Of a DNA stretch of 64,000 nucleotides, positions 15,741 through 25,500 are shown piece after piece. Made by a program: the position numbers and the translations under genes. The notes under the pieces are model-generated. The model was not told the origin of the DNA and made no database searches. It saw nothing but the letters and a program-made list of their open reading frames with translations. Source of the stretch: Quinella sp. 2Q5 (GTDB taxonomy: Bacteria > Bacillota > Negativicutes > Selenomonadales > Selenomonadaceae); NCBI GenBank assembly GCA_015206785.1, contig JADEZQ010000002.1, positions 95,827 through 159,826 of the forward strand. The letters are read 5' to 3'. Each line of letters begins with the position of its first letter. The stretch's first letter is position 1.

Positions 15741-16207
15741 AAAAATTTTTCGCGCTGACGATTTTGCTGACGTGCCTGTTGACGTCGACTGCTCTGGCGG
15801 CGAACAACATCGTCGCGACATATTTCGTGGTGAACTGCCGCGAATCGATCACTCTGCGCGCTGAGCCGTCGGTCTATGCACGGGAGCTGGCGCAGATTCC
15901 GCTCGGTCAAGCTGTCGGTTTCATCGCCAACGTCGGCAACGGCTTCTGCAAGATCAATTACGACGGGCTTGTCGGCTACGCGCTGGCGGAATATCTTGCG
16001 CCCCAACAATCGACGCGCGACGCAACCATCGTCAATTGCAGGGAGTCCGTCACCCTGCGCGAAGTCCCCTCGGTCTACGGCAATGAGCTGGCGCAAATTC
16101 CGCTCGGTGCTCGCGTCCGCGTCCACAGCGAAGGCAACGAGTTCTACGAGGTCGAATACCGCGGCATCGTCGGCTTCGTGCTGAAAACTTACGTCGCGCT
16201 CGACTGA
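15737..16207 (+). CDS. Exported protein with two bacterial SH3 domains
   Basis: 156 residues. A signal peptide (MKKFFALTILLTCLL, cleavage after ALAA) is followed by two homologous SH3b domains, about 28-85 and 93-153. Each begins with NCRES-TLR-PSVY, then ELAQIPLG, and ends GLVGYAL or GIVGFVL. SH3b domains usually bind peptidoglycan, so a wall-associated role is likely. ATG 15737 overlaps the stop of the SYLF gene by 4 bases. Confidence 0.88.
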   Translation: MKKFFALTILLTCLLTSTALAANNIVATYFVVNCRESITLRAEPSVYARELAQIPLGQAVGFIANVGNGFCKINYDGLVGYALAEYLAPQQSTRDATIVNCRESVTLREVPSVYGNELAQIPLGARVRVHSEGNEFYEVEYRGIVGFVLKTYVALD

Positions 16208-16214
16208 CCGTTGG

Positions 16215-16243
16215 TTGCGAAAAGATTTGCGCCGTGTTATAAT
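16215..16243 (+). promoter_or_regulatory. Promoter of the 16316-18953 operon
   Basis: TTGCGA (16215-16220), 17-bp spacer, TATAAT (16238-16243). Confidence 0.7.
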
Positions 16244-16253
16244 CGCGCCGCAG

Positions 16254-16286
16254 TTGCCCTCCTGCAGGAGGGAATTTTTTTGGGCA
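16254..16286 (+). terminator. Leader hairpin / possible attenuator
   Basis: A perfect 16-bp palindrome CCCTCCTGCAGGAGGG (16257-16272) followed by AATTTTTTT begins about 7 bases after the expected transcription start. An alternative pairing, TTGCCC (16254-16259) with GGGCAA (16281-16286), excludes it. It may instead end the SH3 gene transcript. See findings. Confidence 0.55.
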
Positions 16287-16315
16287 ACGAAAATTTTATC
16301 GGAGGTTGAAAAATT

Positions 16316-16855
16316 TTGGCGATTATACTCATGGCATTGGTCGCGGCGATTTTGACGGTGTCGGTGGCGACGTGGCTGTATCTGCGCGGGCGCGAAGAAC
16401 GTCTCGTTCCCAAGCTCGACAGCCGCACGCCGTTCGCCGTTGAAGCTCGCGACGAAAAATCCATCACGCTGTCGACGACGATTGAATTCCGCAACGAGGG
16501 CACGCAGTCGGCAATGATCGTCGACGCCATCTGCCACCCGCTGTTGCCGTTCGAACAGTACGACGGCTTTGATGTGCGCGGCAAGGCTGAACGTAAAGGC
16601 GTCCCGCGTCAAGACGATTACTTTGAGGCGTTGGTCATTGAACACCAACAGAGCGCGTATCTGGTGGCGAAGGTCACGCTCACGGCTCGCAAAGGTCTCT
16701 CGCTTAAGGAGGCGGCCGCTCACGCAGTGGACTTCCCCGTCGAATTCCTTTACCGCGAAGTTGGGCGCAACCCCATGCGTTGGACGATTGCCCGCGTGAT
16801 TTTGCCCGCCGAGGAGCTCGCCAAACTCGTCGGCGTTGAACTCGTCAGCGATTGA
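16316..16855 (+). CDS. Hypothetical protein with N-terminal TM segment
   Basis: 179 residues from TTG 16316, which has GGAGG 10 bases upstream; the alternative ATG 16331 is too far from that site. One N-terminal membrane helix (about 2-22) is followed by a soluble domain with [13 protein letters not shown] and a mostly beta pattern, possibly immunoglobulin-like. No named family recognised. It is the first gene of an operon with the CofE-like gene and the GH84 enzyme. Confidence 0.65.
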   Translation: MAIILMALVAAILTVSVATWLYLRGREERLVPKLDSRTPFAVEARDEKSITLSTTIEFRNEGTQSAMIVDAICHPLLPFEQYDGFDVRGKAERKGVPRQDDYFEALVIEHQQSAYLVAKVTLTARKGLSLKEAAAHAVDFPVEFLYREVGRNPMRWTIARVILPAEELAKLVGVELVSD

Positions 16856-16866
16856 GGAGGATTCTT

Positions 16867-17526
16867 ATGAACGTGGAAATCATTCCGATAACAACCAGAA
16901 TTTTGACGCCCAAGGATGATATCGTCGACGTGATCGAACGCTACACCCGCGACATCATCGGCCCCGACGACGTGGTCACCGTGGCTGAAAGCGTCGTCGC
17001 CATAACGCAGGGCAACATCATTCGTCCCGACGAGATGAAGTTGAGCTGCCTGGCAAAACTCTGTTGCCGCTTCATTCCTGACTACGGTTCACTGGCGACG
17101 CCGCACGGCATGCAAGCTCTGATGGAGCGCGAAGGCGAATGGCGCGTGGCGTTCGCGTTGATGGGCGGTTTCCTCGGCAAGATTGTCGGACTGCGCGGGC
17201 TGTTCTATAAGTGGGGCGGACGTCAGGCGGCGTTGATTGACGACGTGACCGGCACGATGCCGCCGTTCGACAAATGCGTCGTCTACGGTCCGGAAAATCC
17301 CGAACAGGTCTGCGCGGCTCTTAAGGCTCGGCTCAAATGTTTCGGCGCGATGATTGCCGACGTCAACGATTTGAAACGCTCGCGGATTGTCGGCGCGACG
17401 CCCGGAATGGATGCGCAGCTCGCGTCGGATTTGCTGATCGATAACCCGTTCGGCAACGCCTCGCAGAAACGCCCGATATGTCTGCTGAAAAATTTCCGCC
17501 GCTATCAAGAGGAGCAGGCACGATGA
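16867..17526 (+). CDS. Coenzyme F420:L-glutamate ligase-like (CofE family) protein
   Basis: 219 residues. The stretch [14 protein letters not shown] near residue 37 and the [18 protein letters not shown] segment near 185 resemble the CofE-like domain (COG1478). Firmicute homologues occur without F420 biosynthesis and their reaction is unknown. ATG 16867 follows GAGGAGG. The last 4 bases overlap the GH84 gene, implying coupled expression of a cytoplasmic protein with an exported glycosidase. Confidence 0.7.
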   Translation: MNVEIIPITTRILTPKDDIVDVIERYTRDIIGPDDVVTVAESVVAITQGNIIRPDEMKLSCLAKLCCRFIPDYGSLATPHGMQALMEREGEWRVAFALMGGFLGKIVGLRGLFYKWGGRQAALIDDVTGTMPPFDKCVVYGPENPEQVCAALKARLKCFGAMIADVNDLKRSRIVGATPGMDAQLASDLLIDNPFGNASQKRPICLLKNFRRYQEEQAR

Positions 17527-18953
17527 AAAAATTTTTTGCGCTGATAATTTTGGCGGCGATGATTTTCGGGGGCGGAACCGTTCACGCGATACCCATTCCC
17601 CTGCGCGGCGTCATTGAAGGTTTTTACGGCACACCCTGGACGTTCGATGAGCGCGCCGACGTGATTGACTTCTGCCGCCGAAATAATTTGAATTCCTACG
17701 TCTACGCGCCCAAGGACGATCCCTATCACCGCGACAAATGGCGCACACCCTATCCCGCCGACAAACTCGATGAGCTGAGCCTGCTCGTTGCCGTCGCCAA
17801 AGATAACGACGTTCGCTTCATCTTCGCGGTGAGCCCCGGGCTCGACCTCAACTACACGGGTCCGAAGAGCGATGACGACTTCGACGCGATGATCCGCAAG
17901 CTCGACGCGATGTATGCTGTCGGTGTTCGAGACTTCGCGATTTTTTTCGACGACCTCAAAGACGACAAGGGACGTCACCACGAGGACGGCAAGGCTCAAG
18001 CCGAATTCCTCAACCGCGTGCAAAAAAATCTGCGCGACCGCTACAAGGACGTCGCCCCGCTGATTATGGTACCGACGGAATATTTTTATGACGACATGGT
18101 CGACGGCGACAAGATCAAGCCATACACCCGCGACCTGGCAGAAAATCTCGACCCGCGAATCGTCGTGCTGTACACCGGCAGAGGCGTCGTCTGCGATGGA
18201 ATTACCGACGCCGAGCTCGCCAAAGTCAACAAAATTTTCGGGCGCGAAGTCGGCATCTGGTGGAACTATCCCGTCAACGATTACCCTTTGACGCCCGACG
18301 GCAACCGCAACGTCAAGCTCGCGCTCGGTGCGATTGAAAAACTTCCGTCCGGAAAGATGACGGCGATCTTCTTCAACCCGATGGCGCAGGTGCAGATGTC
18401 GAAGGTTTCTCTGGCGACGGGTGCCGTCTACGCGAACAACCCCGTCACCTACGACGCCGACGCCGCGTGGAATTCCGTCATGGACGAGCAGTTCGGCACG
18501 CTCGCCCCCGCGATGAAAACTTTCGCCGAACATTCACGCCGCATGGAAAATTCTTGGGCTCACGTCGGTCCGCAAGACGCTCCCGAATTCAAATCCGCCG
18601 CGCAGATTGTTTTGAGCGACGCCCGCCGAAAACTTTCGCCGGACTTCACCGCGCTCGAACAGATGATCGACAACATGGAGCTCGCCGCGGATATCCTGTT
18701 GCGCCGCCTGCCGACGGAATATCTGGACGAATGCCGCCCGCAACTCGAACAGCTCGAGCGCACGGCTCTGGCGGACAGAGTGGCTGTCGAATCATTGCGC
18801 AAGGGGAAGCTCGATCCGCGGCTGAAGATCCTGCGCGAAGAGATTGCCGCCAACGAACGTCAAGCAATCGTGTCGGAATCGGCGGCGCGGCAGTTCATCG
18901 ACGACGTGATAAAATTTTTCGACACTCAATCCAAATCCAAACGCCGCAAATGA
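17523..18953 (+). CDS. Exported GH84 beta-N-acetylglucosaminidase (O-GlcNAcase-like)
   Basis: 476 residues. A signal peptide ([15 protein letters not shown], cleavage near VHA) is followed by a GH84 catalytic barrel: [19 protein letters not shown] near residue 28, [14 protein letters not shown] near 60, and the catalytic aspartate pair in FFDDL near residue 143. GH84 enzymes remove beta-GlcNAc, including O-GlcNAc on Ser/Thr, by substrate-assisted catalysis. The C-terminal part (about 320-476) is helical. A GT41 O-GlcNAc transferase is encoded at 33200-34783. GH84 also cleaves glycans of host mucin, so a nutritional role is the alternative. Confidence 0.9.
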   Translation: MKKFFALIILAAMIFGGGTVHAIPIPLRGVIEGFYGTPWTFDERADVIDFCRRNNLNSYVYAPKDDPYHRDKWRTPYPADKLDELSLLVAVAKDNDVRFIFAVSPGLDLNYTGPKSDDDFDAMIRKLDAMYAVGVRDFAIFFDDLKDDKGRHHEDGKAQAEFLNRVQKNLRDRYKDVAPLIMVPTEYFYDDMVDGDKIKPYTRDLAENLDPRIVVLYTGRGVVCDGITDAELAKVNKIFGREVGIWWNYPVNDYPLTPDGNRNVKLALGAIEKLPSGKMTAIFFNPMAQVQMSKVSLATGAVYANNPVTYDADAAWNSVMDEQFGTLAPAMKTFAEHSRRMENSWAHVGPQDAPEFKSAAQIVLSDARRKLSPDFTALEQMIDNMELAADILLRRLPTEYLDECRPQLEQLERTALADRVAVESLRKGKLDPRLKILREEIAANERQAIVSESAARQFIDDVIKFFDTQSKSKRRK

Positions 18954-18957
18954 AAAA

Positions 18958-18991
18958 CGGGCGAACCGTGTAGGTCGCCCGAATTTTTTTT
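18958..18991 (+). terminator. GH84 operon terminator
   Basis: CGGGCGA (18958-18964) pairs with TCGCCCG (18975-18981), followed by eight T. The rest of the gap to 19078 holds nothing recognisable. Confidence 0.85.
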
Positions 18992-19078
18992 GCGCGGGTC
19001 TGCGAATTGAGCTTGGTCGGTTGCCGTGACGTGTTGCGGTGAATCTTTGCCGCCCGAAAAGAATTTTCCCGTTCAATG

Positions 19079-19684
19079 TCAGAATCCCAGCTCCTCATGG
19101 ATCAAAATTATCTCGAAGTCACTGCGAAGCGGCGGACCATACAGCACGAGCATCGCCCGACAAATTCTGTTGGGGCTCATGCAGTCCGAACAACTACCGT
19201 CGACGGCGGCGCAAGGCGTCTTCGCTTTGAGGCGTTTGGCGTTCATCGGCGCGGCAATGTTCTTTGCCCGCCAGACAGCGGCGTCGTAGTCGGCGGTGAT
19301 TTTGTTTTCGCCAACGACCAGATAAACCTTCTTGTGCCCGAAGAGTATGGACGCGATTCGATTGCCGTTGCCGTCGATGTTGACGATTTCGCCGGTTTGA
19401 GCCAGCGCATTGACCGACGAGATGTAAACCTGCGCGTTCATTGCGTCGCGGCAGACGTCGGTGCGGGTCTTGCCGCCGGGCAGTCGGTTGTGATAGGAGA
19501 CGTCGTTGTTGAGCGCGAGCAAGTCATAGAGCCCCATTTGCTCCAGCGTGACCGATCCGCCGAAGCCGACGGTCTTGCCGCGAATTTTTTCGCCGAGATA
19601 GTTCGCCGCCGCCTGCGCCGTATCAAAACAGCTGACGCCGTAGCCGAGCGATTCGAGTGTCGCCGTAATTTGCGTGAAGTCCAC
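19079..19684 (-). CDS. LUD-domain (LutC/DUF162-like) protein
   Basis: 201 residues from GTG 19684, which has a full AAGGAGGTGATA site; an upstream ATG at 19702 would put that site inside the gene. The LUD core shows KTVGFGGSVTLEQMGLYD near residue 37 and YISSVNALAQTGEIVNIDG near residue 88. Members take part in lactate utilisation or bind similar cofactors. A C-terminal CSDCMSPNRIC cluster could bind metal. Its leader carries a second ribosome site and a short ORF (19689-19715). Confidence 0.85.
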   Translation of the reverse strand: MDFTQITATLESLGYGVSCFDTAQAAANYLGEKIRGKTVGFGGSVTLEQMGLYDLLALNNDVSYHNRLPGGKTRTDVCRDAMNAQVYISSVNALAQTGEIVNIDGNGNRIASILFGHKKVYLVVGENKITADYDAAVWRAKNIAAPMNAKRLKAKTPCAAVDGSCSDCMSPNRICRAMLVLYGPPLRSDFEIILIHEELGF

Positions 19685-19688
19685 GTTA

Positions 19689-19715
19689 TCACCTCCTTGC
19701 ATGTGAAGTTGACAT
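19689..19715 (-). CDS. Possible 8-codon leader ORF before the LUD gene
   Basis: A near-perfect Shine-Dalgarno GAGGAGGTGATA precedes ATG 19715, which opens an ORF reading MSTSHARR. Its TGA stop (19691-19689) lies inside the ribosome site of the LUD gene, 4 bases before that gene's GTG. This could be a translated leader coupling or gating the LUD gene, or just a duplicated ribosome site. Confidence 0.35.
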   Translation of the reverse strand: MSTSHARR

Positions 19716-19787
19716 GGGACGTATCACCTCCTCGCAGGTAGGTTGCGGGCAATACTAACACGTTCGTGCGCAAATGTCCAGGAATTT

Positions 19788-19829
19788 AAAAGCCGACCGG
19801 TGCAGACCAATCGGCTGAAAATTTTTTTG
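19788..19829. terminator. Bidirectional hairpin after gdhA
   Basis: AGCCGA (19791-19796) pairs with TCGGCT (19811-19816), flanked by TTTAAA on the left and seven T (19822-19828) on the right. On the minus strand it ends gdhA. Confidence 0.7.
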
Positions 19830-19837
19830 CGGGTGAT

Positions 19838-21211
<1,374 letters not shown>

Positions 21212-21285
21212 CTACGCGGGAGATTGTAGCACGTCATAAAATTTTTGGATAGCAAGCTTTCCGAAATATACTGTATACTTGTCGG

Positions 21286-22167
21286 CTACTTCGGTGGGAA
21301 GACGATATCCCAATCTGCGCGGGCAACAAACTCCCGCCAAGGAATGTCCGCGCTGAAGACGGCGTTGCGGATGGTGTGCGCGTCGCGAACGAACTTGTGC
21401 CAGTCGCCGTAATAAGCGGTGAGCACCTCGGCATAATCGATGGGCGCGGGCAGCTCAACGGTCTCGAACGGCAGATAGACGACGTCGCGAAACCAATGCT
21501 TCTTGAGATTGATTTTGTTGCGGACGGAATCGGCAATCCACGCCACGTTAGCTGATTGGTCGAACAGCGCGGACGCGTAGCCGTGAATGAATTCAAATTT
21601 GCTCTTCAGGTCGGGCAGGGCGTTTAGCTCTTCAATCACGCGCCAATCGTTGACGGTCTTGCCGCCGCTTTGGACGTGACGGACGACGGCGGGGAAGTTG
21701 AAGATCGTGCCCATAAGCTCGTTGAGGGAATTGAACGCGAGGAAACCTTCCGACGTGCCGTCGGGTGCCGCGTCCATAACGAAGACATCAATGCCGAGGC
21801 CGTGTGGCTTATCGTTGCGGTTCTCTATCAGCGTCGTTTGCGAATGACAAATGTTTAAGGCGTGGAATTCATCGGAAACGATTTCGAAGACGTCCGACAG
21901 CTCATCGCTCAGCACGCGGCGGAAGCGGTCGAATTCGGGACGCAACATGCAAAAATCTAAGTCGGTGTCCCACGGGATAACGCCGCCGTGTCGAGCCGCT
22001 CCCAGAAGGGTTCCGCTGCAGGCGAAGTATCGGATGGAATGTTTGCGGCAGATGCGGTCGATTTCGCGCCAAACTTCCAGCGCACGATTCCAAATCTTCT
22101 TCACGTCGGACGTGACGATGTAGCCGCTGCGAATTTCGTCGCGGTGCAAATTTTTCACGAGATCCAA
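21286..22167 (-). CDS. LicD-family nucleotidyltransferase-like protein
   Basis: 293 residues from TTG 22167, preceded by GAGGAGG at 9 bases. The LicD signature is clear: ACSGTLLGAARHGGVIPWDT, then DLDFCM (about residues 50-75), with the aspartate pair of the nucleotidyltransferase fold. LicD proteins attach phosphocholine or similar groups to surface glycans. It starts just after the MutS-like gene on the same strand and probably shares its transcript. Confidence 0.85.
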   Translation of the reverse strand: MDLVKNLHRDEIRSGYIVTSDVKKIWNRALEVWREIDRICRKHSIRYFACSGTLLGAARHGGVIPWDTDLDFCMLRPEFDRFRRVLSDELSDVFEIVSDEFHALNICHSQTTLIENRNDKPHGLGIDVFVMDAAPDGTSEGFLAFNSLNELMGTIFNFPAVVRHVQSGGKTVNDWRVIEELNALPDLKSKFEFIHGYASALFDQSANVAWIADSVRNKINLKKHWFRDVVYLPFETVELPAPIDYAEVLTAYYGDWHKFVRDAHTIRNAVFSADIPWREFVARADWDIVFPPK

Positions 22168-22187
22168 TCGAAGTCGCCTCCTCAAAA

Positions 22188-24059
22188 TTATTCGGTCGCC
22201 TCGTCACGAATGATGCCCGCCATGCGCAGAAGATATTTGGCGTTGGTAGTGTGCGTGCGTCCCTTGCGAAGCTTGAAGTCGAATTTAATTTCGTCGCCCT
22301 CGTAATATTCCTCGAAGTGCGCGTTGGCAATGCGGCTGTTCTCGGAAACCATGTCGCACAGCTGAAAATCGTGCGTGGTCACCAGCGTGATGGTGTTGTC
22401 GTTGGTCAGGCGGCGGATTGCCTCCTTCGCGCCGACGACGCGGTCGTTGACGTTGGTGCCCTTGAAGATTTCGTCTATGCAACAGAGCATCGGCAGATTC
22501 CGTTCGGTGTATTCGATCATTGATTTGATTCGCATGAGCTCGGCATAGAAGGTCGACACCCCGCGGCTGATGTCGTCGTTGACGCGAATGGACGTCATGA
22601 CTGCCAGGCGGCTCACGGAAAAACTTTTTGCACAGACGGGCGCGCCGCTATAGGCGACGATGACTGCGGCGGCGAGCGTGCGGATCCAAGTCGTCTTGCC
22701 GCTCATGTTCGCGCCGGTGATGATTGTGGTGCCCGCAGTCAGCTCCACGTCGTTGGGCACGCCCTTAGCGTCGGCGACGAGCAAGCTGGTTAAACCTTTA
22801 ACGCAAAGGTGCGGTTCCTCCTCTTCGTAGAATGTCGGGAAGCAGTAAACCGTTCGCGTCTGCCCAATCGACGCCAGCGACATCAAGACTTCCACCTCTG
22901 ACCAGGCGTCTATCCACGTGCGCAGATGATTTGCCGCGTCCACTCGCCAGCGCATGAACGCCGTCACCAGGTGCAAGTCCGACAGGAACAGCGCGTTGCC
23001 CATCACGAAGAACAGCGGGTTATGCCGAGCGTTAGCGGCGTCCACCATCAGCGAGAGCGTCTGCAACTTCTGCACGGCTGAAACTTCGTCAGTCAAGATA
23101 TCGCGCACGGCGTTGAGTCTGTTGGAGCTGAAGTTCGTCGATTCGAGTCGGTCGAAGATTGCGCGGTAAAGTCGCAGTTCTTTGGAGATGATCTTGAGCG
23201 GCGAGAGCAGTTCGTTTGCCGCGGGAATGGCCGCCACGGCGATTGCCAAGTTCAACGCCATGATGAACAGCGGGACGAATTCGTTGACGAGACCGACGTA
23301 CGCGGCTGAACCCGTCAACAGCAACACGAACGGCATGACGAAGCGCAACAGATAAATTTTTCCCAGCGGCGGCAATTCCTCTTCCACGCTGACGATAAGT
23401 TCACTGGTGTCGTGATTGTCGGGCATCATTCGCGCATAAGCTTCCAGGTCGAGCGACAGGCGCGGGCGTTGCAAAAGTTCCGCCACACCGCGTTGACGGT
23501 TGCGCACCTCGTTGAAGTCGGGCGGTTCGGGATTGAACGCCGCGGCAAGCAAATCACGTCCACGTTTCGTGCGTGCCGCGCAGATGTATTGGAAGATTGA
23601 GCCTTCGCCGAAGATGTGCAGGTCGACGTCTTGCGGGCGGTCGTTCTTCAGATAGATGCTGCCGTCGTTGGAACGTTTGCGCCAGGTGCCGCGGGCGCGG
23701 GCGATGTATGAATTGAGCACGCTCAGCCGGCTCTTTAGGAAGCGTTTGCGCCGCTTCAGGTCGTCGTGATAATTGACCAGCCGTACGAAAATCATTGCAA
23801 GGATCGCCGCGATGATGTAGCTGTAATGCGTGGACGTATCCCACCCGATGGCAAAGCTCGCCGCCGCGGCAAGGAAGGTCACGGTGCGGGCGGCGACGAT
23901 TTTTTTCTCGCGCTTGTGCAACGTCTTCTGTTCGGCAAGATCAATCTCGCGCTCGTTGTCGTAAAACTGTCGGTTCAAGTTATCAATCCCTTTTGGTAGC
24001 GAAAGCTCCAGATAGATTTTGCGTCGACTGCCGCGCTTGCGAACTCGCACCTGCGACAT
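22188..24059 (-). CDS. Membrane-associated MutS-family ATPase
   Basis: 623 residues. The C-terminal third is a MutS ATPase: Walker A TGANMSGKTTW (about residue 450), the ordered DDISRGVSTFYAEL, Walker B CCIDEIFKGTN and VTTHDFQL. The N-terminal half lacks the mismatch-recognition domain and instead has hydrophobic segments around 55-90 and 230-275. This layout fits the poorly characterised MutS-like proteins (COG0249-related) of Firmicutes rather than MutS or MutS2. It is not expected to read mismatches; its role is unknown. Confidence 0.85.
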   Translation of the reverse strand: MSQVRVRKRGSRRKIYLELSLPKGIDNLNRQFYDNEREIDLAEQKTLHKREKKIVAARTVTFLAAAASFAIGWDTSTHYSYIIAAILAMIFVRLVNYHDDLKRRKRFLKSRLSVLNSYIARARGTWRKRSNDGSIYLKNDRPQDVDLHIFGEGSIFQYICAARTKRGRDLLAAAFNPEPPDFNEVRNRQRGVAELLQRPRLSLDLEAYARMMPDNHDTSELIVSVEEELPPLGKIYLLRFVMPFVLLLTGSAAYVGLVNEFVPLFIMALNLAIAVAAIPAANELLSPLKIISKELRLYRAIFDRLESTNFSSNRLNAVRDILTDEVSAVQKLQTLSLMVDAANARHNPLFFVMGNALFLSDLHLVTAFMRWRVDAANHLRTWIDAWSEVEVLMSLASIGQTRTVYCFPTFYEEEEPHLCVKGLTSLLVADAKGVPNDVELTAGTTIITGANMSGKTTWIRTLAAAVIVAYSGAPVCAKSFSVSRLAVMTSIRVNDDISRGVSTFYAELMRIKSMIEYTERNLPMLCCIDEIFKGTNVNDRVVGAKEAIRRLTNDNTITLVTTHDFQLCDMVSENSRIANAHFEEYYEGDEIKFDFKLRKGRTHTTNAKYLLRMAGIIRDEATE

Positions 24060-24074
24060 TCAAACCACTTGCCT

Positions 24075-24108
24075 AAAAAAATCGCCCCCGTCGTCGGAGG
24101 GCTTTTTA
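24075..24108. terminator. Hairpin with T runs on both strands
   Basis: GCCCCCG (24084-24090) pairs with CGGAGGGC (24095-24102), followed by TTTTT on the plus strand and by seven T on the minus strand. Confidence 0.65.
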
Positions 24109-24300
24109 TTTGTCGAGGAATCATTATGCCACCCCCGTTTTACATTGCCATTGCTATCGCGGTGTCTAATGTAGCACAGATACTTGCTTTTAGCAATACG
24201 CGGGCGGGAGCCGAGAGCGACCGTTGAACTTGGATTTGGAGACGGTGCTCATGTTCAACGCCTACCGATGACCCAAACACTTGGACATCTGAAAAAAATT
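24109..24300. other. Unexplained intergenic segment with dyads, possible element remnant
   Basis: No gene is supported, but the composition differs from the neighbours (few A-tracts). Dyads include TACATT/AATGTA (around 24141-24176) and TTGCT/AGCAA (24186-24198). In one plus frame it reads RGREPRATVELGFGDGA and LPMTQTLGHLKK, and on the minus strand a 20-codon ORF opens with MSTVSKSKFNGRSR. This could be the end of an IS200/IS605-type element or a structured RNA. Confidence 0.3.
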
Positions 24301-24331
24301 ATCCCGCAGGAAATTTTCCCGCGGGATTTTT
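24300..24331. terminator. Terminator after the 24346 gene
   Basis: ATCCCGC pairs with GCGGGAT (about 24300-24328). T runs flank both sides; on the minus strand the stem is followed by AATTTTTTT. Confidence 0.65.
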
Positions 24332-24345
24332 GTTGCGCGATTGAT

Positions 24346-24639
24346 TCAGTCTTCGTAGACGTCGGTGCTGTAGCTGATGACGTAAAGATTTTTGCCGGGA
24401 ATGTGTCGAATGTCTTCCACGTGGCAGAATTGGCGCGTCTTGGGGTAAACGAGGATGTCGCCGAAGAAAATTTCTTGGTCGTCGCCGGCGATGAGCGTGA
24501 AAGCTTCGGTCTCGCTGAAGAAGGCGTTGATGAGCGGGTCGACGACGCGATCTCCGCGGACGAGCACGAACATATTCGGCTTGAGTTCGTCGGCGCCCTC
24601 GAAGTATTCGTCGAGAACGATTTTGACGTTGGCGTCCAT
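24346..24639 (-). CDS. Hypothetical acidic protein
   Basis: 97 residues from ATG 24639, with GGGAGGT 9 bases upstream. Soluble, acidic and mostly beta, with LVRGDRVVDPLINAFF and IFFGDILVYPKTRQF; no family recognised. It follows the degenerate FtsZ paralogue by 20 bp on the same strand and so may share the ftsZ transcript. The regular SH3/TRX-like beta pattern is only an impression. Confidence 0.6.
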   Translation of the reverse strand: MDANVKIVLDEYFEGADELKPNMFVLVRGDRVVDPLINAFFSETEAFTLIAGDDQEIFFGDILVYPKTRQFCHVEDIRHIPGKNLYVISYSTDVYED

Positions 24640-24659
24640 GATGATACCTCCCGAAAAAT

Positions 24660-25478
24660 TTATTGAACTGCGGCGACGAGCAGGAACTTCACTCTGTCGA
24701 CCAGCCAGTTGTCGAACGAAAAGCCGAAGGAAACTTCCGCCTTGGGTGCGTGGCGTTTGAGCAGGTTGGAAATTTTCTGCGCCTCCTCCAAAGAAAGGTT
24801 GCCCTCGGCGGCGGTGACGTTGAACAGAATTTTTGTGGCGGACTTGAAATTTTCTGCGGAGTTCTCCGCGTGTTCGATGGCGGCCTTGGCTGCCTTGATG
24901 ACGGCGTTCTTGCCGTCGCGTTCGCCGTAGCCGACGATGCAAGACGAATCCGCGGCGACCTCGGCGAAATTTTTCACGGCGAGCTTGGGCTGACCGTCCG
25001 ACGCCACGGCCTCGATGAAGTTCTCGATGACTTTGCCGGCGTCGATCTCAAAATTTTTCGCGGGCAACTTGACCAACGCGTCGAAGATGATTTCGTCCTC
25101 GGCGTCGTCGAAATTCCCGCCCGCCACGAATACGACGGGCACGCCGACTTTTTTCGCGCTGTGTGCGGCAATGGCGACGGTCTTGATGTTTTCCCAAACA
25201 TCAGCGGCGACGACGAAGAGCATGTCCGCGCCGCGCAGTGCATGAATCAGCTCGCGCTCGTCTGCCATATCCAACAGGCGGAACTTGTGAGCGGCTCTGC
25301 ATTCGGCAAGGTTAGCGACGTCGTGCCTGTCGACCGCCAGATAGTTGACGCCGTCCAAATTTTTTTCCAGCATACAGTTAAGGGCGGAGAGCCCGCCCGA
25401 AATTTTTCCGTCGTCGGCAGTGTTGACGCCGAGGACTTTTATTTTGACGAATCGATTGTCGAGATTGCTTCCAAGCAT
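24660..25478 (-). CDS. Degenerate FtsZ paralogue (predicted non-GTPase)
   Basis: 272 residues from ATG 25478. It aligns end to end with the FtsZ encoded just upstream: RFVKIKVLGVNT against [25 protein letters not shown] against [24 protein letters not shown] against [11 protein letters not shown], and IVGYGERDGKNAV against [13 protein letters not shown]. The nucleotide-binding GGGTGTG signature is replaced by ADVWENIK, and the catalytic NLDFADV of the T7 loop by VKNFAEV. It also lacks the FtsZ C-terminal peptide. Loss of GTP binding and hydrolysis is inferred; a regulatory or capping role towards FtsZ is plausible. Confidence 0.85.
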   Translation of the reverse strand: MLGSNLDNRFVKIKVLGVNTADDGKISGGLSALNCMLEKNLDGVNYLAVDRHDVANLAECRAAHKFRLLDMADERELIHALRGADMLFVVAADVWENIKTVAIAAHSAKKVGVPVVFVAGGNFDDAEDEIIFDALVKLPAKNFEIDAGKVIENFIEAVASDGQPKLAVKNFAEVAADSSCIVGYGERDGKNAVIKAAKAAIEHAENSAENFKSATKILFNVTAAEGNLSLEEAQKISNLLKRHAPKAEVSFGFSFDNWLVDRVKFLLVAAVQ

Positions 25479-25500
25479 GTTGATCAATCCTCCGAAAGTT

